A DNA stretch of 64,000 bases from Microbotryum silenes-acaulis (Eukaryota; Basidiomycota; Microbotryomycetes; Microbotryales; Microbotryaceae), in contig QPFY01000013.1 of the NCBI GenBank assembly GCA_003665825.1, forward strand, positions 434,001 through 498,000, read 5' to 3'. Below the pieces are notes generated by a model. The model was not told the DNA's origin and did not search any database. It was given only the letters and a program-made list of their open reading frames with translations. Of the stretch, positions 1 through 10,228 are shown in pieces. The position numbers and the translations under genes are program-made. The number at the start of each line of letters is the position of its first letter. Position 1 is the stretch's first letter.

Positions 1-819
1 AGATTTGGCCATCCCGGAAGAAGAATGCGACGATGTACGCTGCGGGGGAGGTGGCGGCCGTGGGGCGCGGGTGTTCTTCGGATCGAGCGCGAGCGGAACG
101 CGGCTGTGGCTGAACCAATTGTGCCAGGTTTCGCCTGAGCTTGCTTGCTGCCACTGCTCTCGGTACCACAGAGGCGCTGTATATGTCAGAGCGGCATGGT
201 GGTACGCTGGTGAGGTAGGACCGCCACCCGACTCGGCGATCGGGTGCGGTGTGCTCGGTCCGGGACCGGCTCCAGCTCGGGTTGCGAAGGTCGATCGAGA
301 CGGGGATCGCGAGCCTCGCAGGAGGGCATGGACGTGCGCACAGGCGACCAGCGCTGTCGAGGTGGAAGCACACTTGCACGCCCTCGTTGAAGACTGGTGC
401 AACATGCCCGAAGCGGCGATCGTGGGACCAAGTGAGCCTGTAAGGAGGGCCGCGTGAGGTGAGCTGCGTCAGTCTGGAAGCAAGCACACGGTCGATGCCG
501 GTAAGAGGGACAACTCACCCAGTCCGATCCCGATGCCAACAATCACACTTTTCCTTCCCCCAACCAAGAACGCGAAAGGGCACACACGAGAGACCAGTAC
601 CGGCGACGATCACGTGCGAGACGAGCAAGTGGCGCGAGAAAGGCAAGAGCCAAGGCGAGACCTACAGAGACCTACTAAGGGGACCTACTCGAGAGCTGCC
701 TCTAGCTGGCTCGGGTCGTTCGTCTCGCGCTTCGGAATCGGGCTTGGCTTCGGTCAACTCGACTCGTACTGCACGTGTACGACGCCAGCGGAAGGCAAGT
801 GTCGCTCCTCGTACAAGCC
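1..819. other. Left-edge region without a supported gene
   Basis: No family could be recognised here. The right end must hold the promoter and leader of the derlin gene that starts at 820. On the minus strand the first 40 bases could be an exon running off the left edge: there is a pyrimidine-rich CCCCCGCAG acceptor followed by an open frame reading YIVAFFFRDGQI. It has no identifiable start or partner exon, so it is not called as a gene. Confidence 0.4.
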
Positions 820-2363
820 ATGGAGATCGGTGACTTGCCGATCGTCACAAAGTGCTACCTTGCGTACGTGAACCCTCATCTACCGACGGAATGGTCGCCC
901 CTGTCTTCACTGCTCTGTGCCCGTCTCCCACGTCATCGCTCACTTCGTTCTGACCATGTTTGGTGCGACACGCCTACAGCTCGGCCGTCGCGCTCAGTGT
1001 GGCCGTAGTACGTCCGGCTCGTTCCTCGTTCGCACTCGCGCTCACTCGATACTGATGATCATATGCTGTGTGCCCCTCGCTCCCGACCTAACCCCACTGC
1101 ACAGCAATGCAACGTCGTCACGCCCCTGCAGCTCTACTTCACCTATCGCTCCGCGTTTGAGCATGGCCAGGTCCGTAATGCTTTTCCCTCAATGACAATG
1201 CTTGGCTCGTTGATGCTGACCGCTCATTCCTGCATCGCTTCTGGGTCCTGACCGACCGCGTTTCGTCCCGTCCGTCCCGCACCGACCGACCCCCACACCC
1301 CGTATCGGCGGCCTGCAGCTGTGGAGGATCGCCACGTGTTTCATGTACTGGGGCCCACTCGGGCTCGACTTTTTCTTCCACATATTCTTCTTGTGCGTCA
1401 CTACGTCCCTGGAGCATCACTTGCACGACGACGTGCCACCCACTACTACGCAGCTGCTGCCGGTCAAGACTAACCCCATTTTCAACGTGCCCTCGACAGC
1501 ATGCGGTACAGCAAAATGCTCGAGGAATCAACCTTCCATGGGCGGAGAGCCGACTACATCTGGCTACTGACTGTGTCTTGCACCTTGCTTCTCGTCAGTA
1601 CCTTGCAAGCACCGACAACTTTCCTGATTGTTTCGGCACTGACTCCTCTCTCTCTCTCTCTCTCTCTCGTGTGCACCGCTCGGGCACGGCCAACAGATCC
1701 TCTCTCCCCTATCACCTTCCCCCTTCCTCTCGTCACCACTATCCTTCACCGTACGTCCCAGGAACCTACCATGATTACCTTAGAGGAGATACTACAGGGA
1801 ACTGACGTGTCGCACCTCTTCTCACCCGCAGCTCGTCTACCTCTGGTCACGCCTCAACCCGACCGTGCGCCTCTCCCTCTTCGGCATCATCACCATCACG
1901 GCCCCTTACCTCCCTTACGCCCTCTGTCTCTTTTCCTGGGCTCTTGCCGGTGGTGGAACAGGGTGGGGCATGGGCGCCATCATGGGGGATGCATTGGGTC
2001 TCCTAACGGGCCATTGGTGGTGGGTTCTTGATTCCTGTTCTGGGCTGCAAGTACGACTTAGTTCAGCTGAAGGGAAGCACACTCCAACAGGTACTTTTGG
2101 ACCGAGGTGTGGAAGCGCGAACGAGCGAGCGGATCGAGGAATTGGTTGGAGACGCCGAGGATCCTGTCAGTGTTATTCCTCAAAAGTTTTGGAATGGCTG
2201 ATGGAGGCCCCCTCGTTTACCTTTTCTCCCTCCTTCTCGCAGTGTCAAGCTCTTTGATTCCCCCGAACGGATACGTGAAGTCGAAGAAGCGGATAGACAG
2301 GCCGCGCTGGCGAGGGCACAGGCGATCGCTGCCACTGCCACTGCTGGGACGGGAAGAAGATAG
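820..2363 (+). CDS. DER1: Derlin (Der1-like ERAD membrane protein), nine exons
   Basis: Derlins are rhomboid-fold, proteolytically inactive ER membrane proteins that help move misfolded proteins out of the ER for degradation. Exons are 820-863, 980-1004, 1105-1170, 1319-1392, 1500-1593, 1697-1750, 1832-2019, 2091-2165 and 2243-2363, which join to 741 nt (246 aa), the usual Der1 size. All introns are GT-AG. Family marks are the start MEIGDLPIVTK, TPLQLYF, the loop-1 WR in LWRIATCF, GPLGLDFFFH, KMLEESTFHGRRADY, LVYLWSR, the TAPYLP helix, a small-residue GAIMGDALG helix, GHWWYFW, and TPRILVKLF. No SHP box (p97-binding) is seen at the C-terminus, so it resembles Der1 more than Dfm1. Exon 2 is only 25 nt. 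It converges on the first protease gene, with 279 bp between stops. The call is sure; individual splice sites are inferred from alignment to the remembered family pattern. Confidence 0.9.
1645..1668. repeat. (CT)n microsatellite in derlin intron 5
   Basis: A run of about twelve CT units lies inside the fifth intron of the derlin gene, upstream of its acceptor at 1696. It probably serves as, or grew out of, the polypyrimidine tract. Confidence 0.8.
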
Positions 2364-2642
2364 TGCCACGGTTTTTTTTTCACGCAATTCATCCGCCTAT
2401 ACCATCAAATCGGTACCGGTTCAGAAAAGAGTTCGTCTCCAAGCTTTTGATATCTTATCAGCATATTATATCCAAACTCTACGCATCAGATCACCATGCC
2501 TTTACGCAATTATGTGGACACAAGCAAAGCAGCCTGGGAGGCGAGCACTTTGCATCGATAGCACTATATCAGCTCGATATAAACCAAGATCCTTCAGGTC
2601 AGAACGCCAGAAGAGAGAGAGAAAGGACATGTCGTCGCAAGA
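2364..2642. other. Convergent intergenic spacer
   Basis: This 279-bp AT-richer spacer lies between the derlin stop and the stop of protease gene 1. It should carry the two facing 3' ends. No further gene is seen. Confidence 0.6.
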
Positions 2643-4466
2643 TTAGGCTAGGGCGGCGAACGCGCCGGCGGTCATCGCGAGACCGAGGATCGCACCCAAG
2701 GCAGATCCTCGAGTGGTCGAACTCGAGCCCGAACTACCCGAAGCGCTACCCGTAGCCGACGCAGCAGTCGTGCCGGTCGCCGTGATACGCGCCGGCGTTT
2801 TAGTACCGGAAGGAGGACCACCCGAGGCCGAGGTGCCGTTGGATTCAGGGATTCCGCCCGAGGTCAAGACCGACGCGGTCGTGATGGTCGCGAAACCGAC
2901 AGCAGCGGGCTCGAATCGGTATACTTGGTACAGGCTCATGAGGCTGGGAATGGAGCACAAAAATCGAGTCAGTCACTCGATCGAAGGAGGAGCGATCGCG
3001 GCCACTCACAAGGGCGTTCCAACAATGAAGGTATCTTTGGCACTCTGCGACGTGCCGAGTGAGGAAACGGCTCCGACGCAGTAAGTTCCACTCTTCGTCG
3101 CCGTTCCGGTGTTGAAGTTCTTGGGGAGCATTGAGTACACGACTCCACCAAAGGTCATCGTCAGCGTGACCGAGGTCGCGCAAGGATACGCGTATAGTCC
3201 ACCACTGTTGGGAATGGCCTGCGAGCCCGAGATGCCGACGTAGATGGCGCTGGCGACGCTCTGGGGAACGGCGATCGAGTTCGTTCCGGAGTCGATGACC
3301 ACGGCCGAAGCTGAGATCCCGAGGTTGGTCCCTTGCACTGTCATGGCGTCGAGGGGGATCTGCCAGTAAAGACCTTTGCCGGTCGTGAGGCCGACGTAGT
3401 TGATCGTGCCCGTGTACAACGACGAGTTGGTTGTACCAATGTCCATGAAGCCACCAGGTACGACGGCATCGAACGAAGGAACATCCTGAGGGCCAAGTTC
3501 TGCGCCAGCAAGCGCGAACAACGGCTGCGAGAGGGAGCCGGCGGTGTAGAGGCCCTGCAAGAAGGGCATCGAGCCGGAGGCCGACAAGGCTTGGAAAGCG
3601 AGACCCATGAGGCCCGACTGGTCCGGCGAGGTCGTCAATCCAGTCACGTTGTCGCAAGCGGCGATGTTTTGTTGCGCCGTGAAGCCACCCATCGTCATCG
3701 TGTCCGCGACAAGCACACCGTTAGCAGACCCGGTGCCGTAGACGATGTCAACCGATTGGCCGAGCGATTTGGCCGACGAAGATCCGTTCGTGGCCGGGTA
3801 GAGCTGGCTCGTGATGGTGCATTCAGATGCGCATGCTTGCATGTTGGCGTCAGATGTTACCATAACCAGATCCTGTTGTATCGGACAAAGTAGGTGCATA
3901 TAGAGAGTTAGCGCGTGCGGCAGCAAGCACTCGAGTGACAAATCCCTCGACCGAGCTGGAGCACGCGGAGACCTACGGCTGATCCGGTGTCGAGGGCAAC
4001 CTCGTACGTGTAGGAGGGTGTACCAAGAGAAATGGAGGCGTAGTAGGATCTGTCAAGGTAGGGTTCGATCGAGCACAGTCACACACCGCCGCCACCATAG
4101 ATCTCGTCAGTCAAGGCGATTTCGCGCTGACGTCGTTGTCATCTTCTCCGCGGAGGAAACGACTCACTCGTCGTTGCCGGCGAGCGCGACCTGACTACCC
4201 GATGCACGCTTTGAGAGACGACTCGTAGCCTTGAAATCCTCCTCGTCGAGAGTGAGACCGTACTTGGACTTGGTTGCCTGCAGCTGGGCGATGCGGGTGT
4301 CGAGATCGGACAGGCCGTTCGATCTACGCGAGACGCGTTTGTGCAGCGGGAGCGAGGTCGAGATCTTGCCAACGCGGCTGTGAAGATCTCGAGGCGCAGG
4401 AGTCGCCACCGCTTGCCCGACGAGACCGAAAAAGGCGAGATACACGAGACCAGACGAGTGCACCAT
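2643..4466 (-). CDS. Pepsin-like aspartic protease 1, secreted, probably GPI-anchored
   Basis: Predicted endopeptidase of the A1 (pepsin) family acting at the cell surface or outside the cell. Exons on the minus strand are 4466-4168, 4049-3977, 3872-3010 and 2943-2643; they sum to 1,536 nt (511 aa). An N-terminal signal segment (SSGLVYLAFFGLVGQAVA) is followed by a basic propeptide ending near a KR site. The first catalytic motif is DTGS with Asp about residue 120, the flap is YGTG near 169, and the second catalytic motif is DSGT with Asp about 318. After the two lobes comes a Ser/Thr/Gly-rich stalk and a hydrophobic C-terminus (GLAMTAGAFAALA), typical of GPI anchoring. The next gene is a paralogue with the same exon phases, so the pair arose by tandem duplication. 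The substrate is unknown. Confidence 0.88.
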
Positions 4467-5061
4467 GTTGTGCTGAGTGGTTGAAGACGCTTAGGGATGA
4501 GGGATGGGCAGAGCAGGAGCAGGAAGGTAATGCGGCAGTGGGCGGTGTTGGGCTTGTGGTCGGCGTGTGGGAGCTAATTTGGGCCGGAGCCCGTTGCGCG
4601 AGGTGCAGCTTCGGCCAGTCAACGTCATCGTGGGGCCACCCGGTGGTCCATAGCATGAGCTGATCATCACACCCGTGGCCAGGGGAATATCGACAGCTCA
4701 ACTTGATCGCGATTCTCGCTACCAGACTTACTCGGACTGCAGCACATCTACATCTACATGAAAGATGGTCTAATAAAACAGTGAGTCGCTTCGAGGCACG
4801 TAGTATCCCGCAGTAATGCCGAACGTGGCCAGAAGCTCACTTGTGCCACGCCGGCCAATTTCTTCGGCTTGCATCTCTCAAGGCCCCTGAACTTTTCTGA
4901 CGCCGGCCTCGCGCACTTAGCATTTCTTCGATGCAGGAGCTTGGGGCTCATGGCGTGGCCAGGGATTCAACAGTTAAGCACGAAGTTTATGTATTCACTC
5001 GTTAGTTCCCCCAAAGTCAAACTACCCGGGAGCCTGTCGCGAGCGCTACCGATAACTACTC
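4467..5061. other. Intergenic region between the two protease genes
   Basis: About 595 bp separate the start of protease 1 from the stop of protease 2. This should contain the promoter of protease 1 and the 3' end of protease 2. I see no open frame with family similarity and no clear regulatory motif. Confidence 0.5.
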
Positions 5062-6802
5062 TCAAGCGCCAAAGACGAATGCGCCGGCAGTCACGACGAG
5101 TCCCACGCAGGCACCGAGGACCGAGCCTCGAGCAGACAGGTGTGAAGCCGAGGATCGAGCCGTGGCCGACGCGGCATTGGATGACGAAGTCGTCGTGACA
5201 TTCGCCGAGGCCGTGCCGTTGGATCGAGGAATTCCACCCGAAGTCAAGGCCGATGAATTAGTGATGGGTGCAAAGCCAACGGAGGGTGGGTTGAAGCGGA
5301 AGACGCTGTAGAAGTTCATGATACTGTGTGGGAGAAAGCATAAAGAGACGCAGCGGAAATGTATAAGTCGAGGCTAACCTGCGTGTGAGAAAGTCCCGTG
5401 GTCGCTCACAATGGCGTGCCGATAACATAGGTTGTCAACGCTTCTTCCGAGCTACCACCCAGAGCAGAGACGGCTCCGATGCAATGAGTTTCTTTGCGAC
5501 CAGGGGAAACGCCGCCGTTGAAGAACTTGGGTGCTGTAGTGTATTGTACTCCGTTGAACGTCAAGGTGAGCGAAACGTTGGTCTTGCATGGATACTCGTA
5601 AAGCCCGCCTGTGCCAGCGATGAGCTTTGAATCTGCAATGGCTGCGTAGATCTTCTCCGCAGCAAGTGTCGGGATCGCCAAAGAATTTGTACCAGAGTCG
5701 ATGACAGCATTCGGGGTCGAGATGTTGACGTCGACGCCTTGGACGTGGAACGCGTCCAGCGGGATCTCCCAGTACTTACCCTTGCCACCGGTCAGGCCAG
5801 TGTACCCAATCGAGCCGGTGAAGAGGCTCGAATTTGTGGCCCCAATGTCCAAGAATCCGCCAGGTACCGTAGTTTGGTATGCGCCGACGTCCTTGAGATC
5901 AAGTGGAGCGGGTGCGAACGCGAACAGGGGCTCTGCCAACTGTCCGGTCTCGTAAAGGCCCTGCATGAACGGTCGCGAGCCCGTTCCGGATAGTGACTCG
6001 AAGGCCAGGCCGATGAGACCCGTCTCGTCAGAGGACGAGGTCAGGGACGTGACATTGTTGCAGGCTGCGATCGTTTGCACGGAGGTGAAGCCGCCCATCG
6101 AGACCGTGTCGTTGACGAGGTAGCCCGCGGCGATGCCGCCCCCATAGACGAGATTCGTGGTCCTGTTCAGAGCCACGGCCGACGTCGACCCGTTGAGAGC
6201 AGGGTAAAGCTGGCCCGTGATTACACAGTTACCGACGCAAGCGTCATCCCGGTCCACTCCCGGCACCATCATGACCAAGTCCTATCAGAAAGAGAGGGAG
6301 ATAATGGTCGGGGTTAGATCGGTATGGACGAGCCGGGAGTCTGCTCCTGCACGGACGGCCAGAAAGCGGACGGGGTACGTACAGATGACCCAGTGTCGAG
6401 CACGACTTCGTACGTGAAAGCCGGGGTTCCAACGGTGAGAGACCCGTAGAATGTTCTGTGGCACAAAAAATCGCCCTCAAGACCTAGTGAGCAAATCCTT
6501 CTCTCGCGAAGACACTGCGATCGATAGAGGCACGTGACCGAGAACCGAGAACGAGGAACTGACTGATCGGTACCCGCGATGGGCAGGGAAGCGGACGATG
6601 CTCGCTTGCGTAAGAGTCGTCGACTAGCTTGGACGTCTTCATCCTCCACAGGAATACCGTACCTCGCCTTGAGGGCTTGGTGCTGTGCGATGCGGCGGTC
6701 GAGGTCCGAAAGGCGCCGCTGCAGCGGGATCGAAATCGAACCCAACGTTTCGCCGAGCAGCCCGACCATGGCGAGGCACAACAAGCTCGATGATTGTAAC
6801 AT
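5062..6802 (-). CDS. Pepsin-like aspartic protease 2, secreted, probably GPI-anchored
   Basis: Paralogue of the preceding protease. Exons are 6802-6564, 6455-6383, 6281-5410 and 5323-5062, totalling 1,446 nt (481 aa). Intron phases match protease 1, and exon 2 is 73 nt in both. A signal segment (SSLLCLAMVGLLGETLGS) and a propeptide with an RKR site precede the catalytic DTGS (Asp about 101). The second motif is DSGT (Asp about 298). The distance from exon 3 start to DSGT is identical in the two proteins (194 residues). The flap reads YGGG instead of the common YGTG/YGSG. The C-terminal stalk is rich in Ser/Thr/Asn, and the last residues are hydrophobic, again pointing to a GPI anchor. Activity is likely because both aspartates are present. 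Confidence 0.88.
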
Positions 6803-7587
6803 GATCCAGAGGCGAGCGAGTGAAAAATCAAGTGGCAGAGAGTGGAGTGGCAGGAAACAGAAAGAGAGAGATTGGCACTGGTTGGAACTTCAACACGAGG
6901 CTCGTCTGCGGCCACTATAAGATTGTCGCTAGCTCAACCTTTCCGGTGCGGATGCGGGGACCCGTCAGAGGTTTGAGGATGGCCGAAATACTTGGCGCGC
7001 CCGAGCGCATCGCTCGAGAAGAGATAAATCTGATTCATTCAACCGAATCGAGTAAAGCGATGCCAGAGTGCCCCGCGGCCAGATAGGGGACCGATCGACG
7101 AATCGAGACGACTGACCAGGTCCAGGCGCGGGGCGCGCAACTTCGCATGGGCAGTGCGCTTTGACAATTTGGCCGCTCTGGGGTTGTTGGGAGTTGGGCA
7201 ATTCCCGCTTCTGGCCCAACGCGCGGACAGCCTTTACAGGAACAGGCTTTGGTTGAGCGGTGGGCAGCCAGCCTGCAGGCTGAAGCTGTAAAATTTGCTT
7301 GCACACCATTAATATTGACGGGTTGCATTGAACCAATATACTTAGTTTGGTACGTACTAGGTGATCTGAATCACCAATCTGATGCGCCGGCAAGTAGATC
7401 AGGTCAATCGGGATTTCCAGCAGTCGGTGGCTGGTAAGTGCCGCCGCTCCCGCCGCCACCTCTCACTTTCAAATCCCGACCGGGCTGCGAGTATCACGTG
7501 CATCGGCGTTCTTGCAGTAGGTGTAAAAAATAGAACAGGTAGACGATTCCCAAGTGTCACGGCTCTGCCTCCTCAACCTTGCCGACG
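6803..7587. other. Intergenic region, protease 2 promoter side
   Basis: About 785 bp between the start of protease 2 and the stop of the HMCES-like gene. Small open frames occur on both strands but none resembles a known family. It should contain the protease 2 promoter. Confidence 0.5.
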
Positions 7588-9327
7588 TCAGGAAGCTTCA
7601 CGAAGCTTTTTAGCCGGTTTCGCATCGGCGCCCGATTCGCCCTCAACCGCGCCGTCGGAATCGTCGAGCAAGTCAATGACCTCGATGAAACTCTCCTTCT
7701 TTCGCTTGTGGGTAGCTGGTTCTTTTTTCAGGGTCACGGGTGAAGAAGACTTCCACTTGGGGGATGCCGAACTCGTTGATGCTGATTTGGGCATGTTGGG
7801 AGAGCCTTGGGACTTTTGCTTCGCGAACATCGTCTCAAGCGTCCCCGGGGCACCTTTGATCGGCTCAATGAATGTTGGCGATTCGTTGCCAACCTTGCCT
7901 ACGCCTTTGGGTACTTGGTAAATAGTGAGTTCTCGCTCGTACGGGCGGATGAGGTTCTCGACGGGCTTGATCCACTTTTCCTCCGACAGCCACAATCGGA
8001 TCTCCTCGGGATTTTGCAGAATGGCGGGCATGCGGTGGTGTAGCTGCGCAAAATACCCCAAAATCAGCTGCTGAAGGGAAGTAATCAGAGGAGAGTCGCA
8101 ATTGTTGGACAGCGAATTACTGTCGACATCTGCTGGTTCGCTGGGACGGTGATGATCGTGAATGTGGTGACGGGATCGAAATTGTCACCCAATCTGTGGT
8201 GCGGGACAGGCGAAGAGTATTAGCCAGAGCTCATACACTGACGTGTCGTGAATTTGCGCAAGTGAAACTCACGTCGCATGGTCGTAGAGTCCTGCCATAC
8301 ATAGAAGCCGACCATCGGCGGGCTTGATGAAATGGGGCAGCTTGTCCTTGCCTTTAGTTAACCATTCGTAGAACCCGTCGGCGACGACGATGCACCTCTT
8401 GGAATCGCGGACCGATCTCCACAACGGTGTGCCTTGACTGAGATTCTCGTACGTGCAGTTGATGGTGTGTAGAGGACCGCCCGCGGGCGGTTCCTTGCTC
8501 CATGCTGGGATGAGGCCCCACTGCAGCAGATCGAGAGAGTAGTGTTCGGCGCCCGAGCGCGCTGACATGGTCTTGTCGCGGAGCAGCACGGCCGAGTTGC
8601 TTTTCGGGGGGACGTTGTATCGTGGACGATATCTCTTCTTGGCCGTATCGCTTGCCCATTCAATCACCCCACGGCTCCCCGAGGCACGAGCAGTGCTGCT
8701 GCTTCTTTCCTCCGAAATTCCCTCTTGCTGTCCATCCGTGATGCGTTCATGGAACCGAGAGCCCTCTCCTTGATCCAATTGTTGCTCTTGGTCCTCTTGA
8801 GCCTCGTCGTCACCGCCGCCGTCATCACCGTCATCATCATTGTCATCGTCATCGTCACGAGGTGGTGCCCCGCCACGATCCCGCCTGCCCCTCGGTCGCT
8901 GTGGAATGAAGTACTGCCGCACGAGTTCCTGTTGGAGGTCATCAGCATCGTAGCTCTGCGCAAAGCGGCCACACCTGTTTGTGAGCTCTTTGATTAGGGT
9001 CAGCACCGCACACAAAACAATACGGAGGTGCCGGCAGGTCAGGGGAGCAATGTCGGGGGCGGGGGGGTCCAGTGGCAAAGTCCGCGTGAAGGGACGATGG
9101 TTCAGGCGACAACATGTCACGTAGAATCCAATAAAGGTAGTTGGAAGCATCTAGCTTCACTCGGTCTGTGCCGATCCAGCGTTTGACATTCACCCCAGCA
9201 CAGCCGAGCTCCGAGTGGATGACGGTCGACGCGACGATCCCGGCCGACGCGTTTTCAATGACAGGCGACATGCTCATGGTCGATCGGGGGTTCAAGTCAA
9301 GAGACCGGGGGAATGGTTTACTCACAT
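7588..9327 (-). CDS. HMCES: HMCES-like SRAP-domain DNA repair protein, start codon split by an intron
   Basis: SRAP proteins cap abasic sites in single-stranded DNA by forming a covalent thiazolidine link through Cys2. Proposed exons are 9327-9326 (the A and T of ATG), 8974-8273, 8193-8121 and 8043-7588, summing to 1,233 nt (410 aa). The split start is inferred. The acceptor AAACAG precedes G-TGT-GGC-CGC, giving M-C-G-R-F as the family demands, and an upstream AT is followed by the strong donor GTGAGTA. Visible active-site residues are Cys2, Asn in PRYNVPP (about 121), Glu in GFYEW (about 204) and His in LHHRMP (about 261/262). An acidic Asp-rich insert follows the first strand. Near the C-terminus VIDLLDDSD looks like a SUMO-interaction motif. 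The domain call is secure; the first exon is less so. Confidence 0.85.
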
Positions 9328-10228
9328 GCTAGATACGCGATGTCAACGGGCAAGGGGTTGGGTCGTGGGCTCGGGTCGTGGAGTGTCGCGTGCGCGTGCA
9401 CAAGTCAAAAGAGGTGGCGCCGCGCGAAGTCACCGTCGCGAGGTCGGGCAAAGGGGTGCAGTACGGTGCAGTGGCGACTCGGTGGCGCGCATGCGCTTAG
9501 AGTGGATTAGAGTGGAGCAACTACACGACTAGAATAGAGTGGCTACAGCACGGCGCTAGCGAAAGCGTTGGGCTGACGGGGTTCGTCCAAAGCCGATCGA
9601 ATCATAGTCGGCCCAAGCCGCAAGCTCGGTGCTTACTGCTGCGGGCTCCGCTCTGCCCCACTGCTTCGACGTCTGCTCAGGCTCTCGCCAGCGGAGTCGT
9701 CTTTGTTGCGATCCAGAACACAAAGATTACCAGGGTAGAGAAGCTACATCTCACGTAGTGCAATCAGTCATCTGAGGTCCAATCGAGGAGCATGGGACCC
9801 CCCACTGCACTGCACTGGCGACGGCGTTGATTTCCAGTGTCCAGACACGAAATCACGTAACATTGCGATTTAGAGCAAGTGGCAAAAATACGACACATGG
9901 AAGAAGAAGAGATAAACTGCATAGAAACACGCACAGACAAGGACATTCGAAACCAATGAGAGATATGGTGGCACTGGCCAAGTGCAACATGGATGGGCCG
10001 CGCTATTCACGACTAGTCGAAACTCGAGCTGTGGCGAGATCTTGGATGGTCAGCATGGCTATATCAGCTATTCAAGACGAAGGGGCGAAAAGTCGTGCTC
10101 ACCCCAGAAGTAGATGAGCCTTTTCCTGGTCTGAGATGCTCGAGATGGACGCCCGAAGTGGTCGGTGTGCTGTGACAGAAGATGCAGTTCCACCCAGGTC
10201 AGTGCTGAACTTAATGTGACTTAAATGT
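9328..10228. other. Intergenic region between HMCES-like and FMP27 genes
   Basis: About 900 bp upstream of the HMCES-like start and downstream of the FMP27 stop. No coding sequence with recognisable similarity is seen. It should include the HMCES promoter and the FMP27 3' end. Confidence 0.5.

Noticed and set aside
1..40. Minus-strand exon-like stretch reading YIVAFFFRDGQI after a good acceptor
   Set aside because: Too short, no partner exon or start found, and it runs off the edge; no family recognised.
4050..4110. Extra tiny exon in protease 1 (MVAA region)
   Set aside because: Direct joining of 4168 to 4049 gives the same phase and text (AGND-E-SYYASI) as protease 2, so no extra exon is needed.
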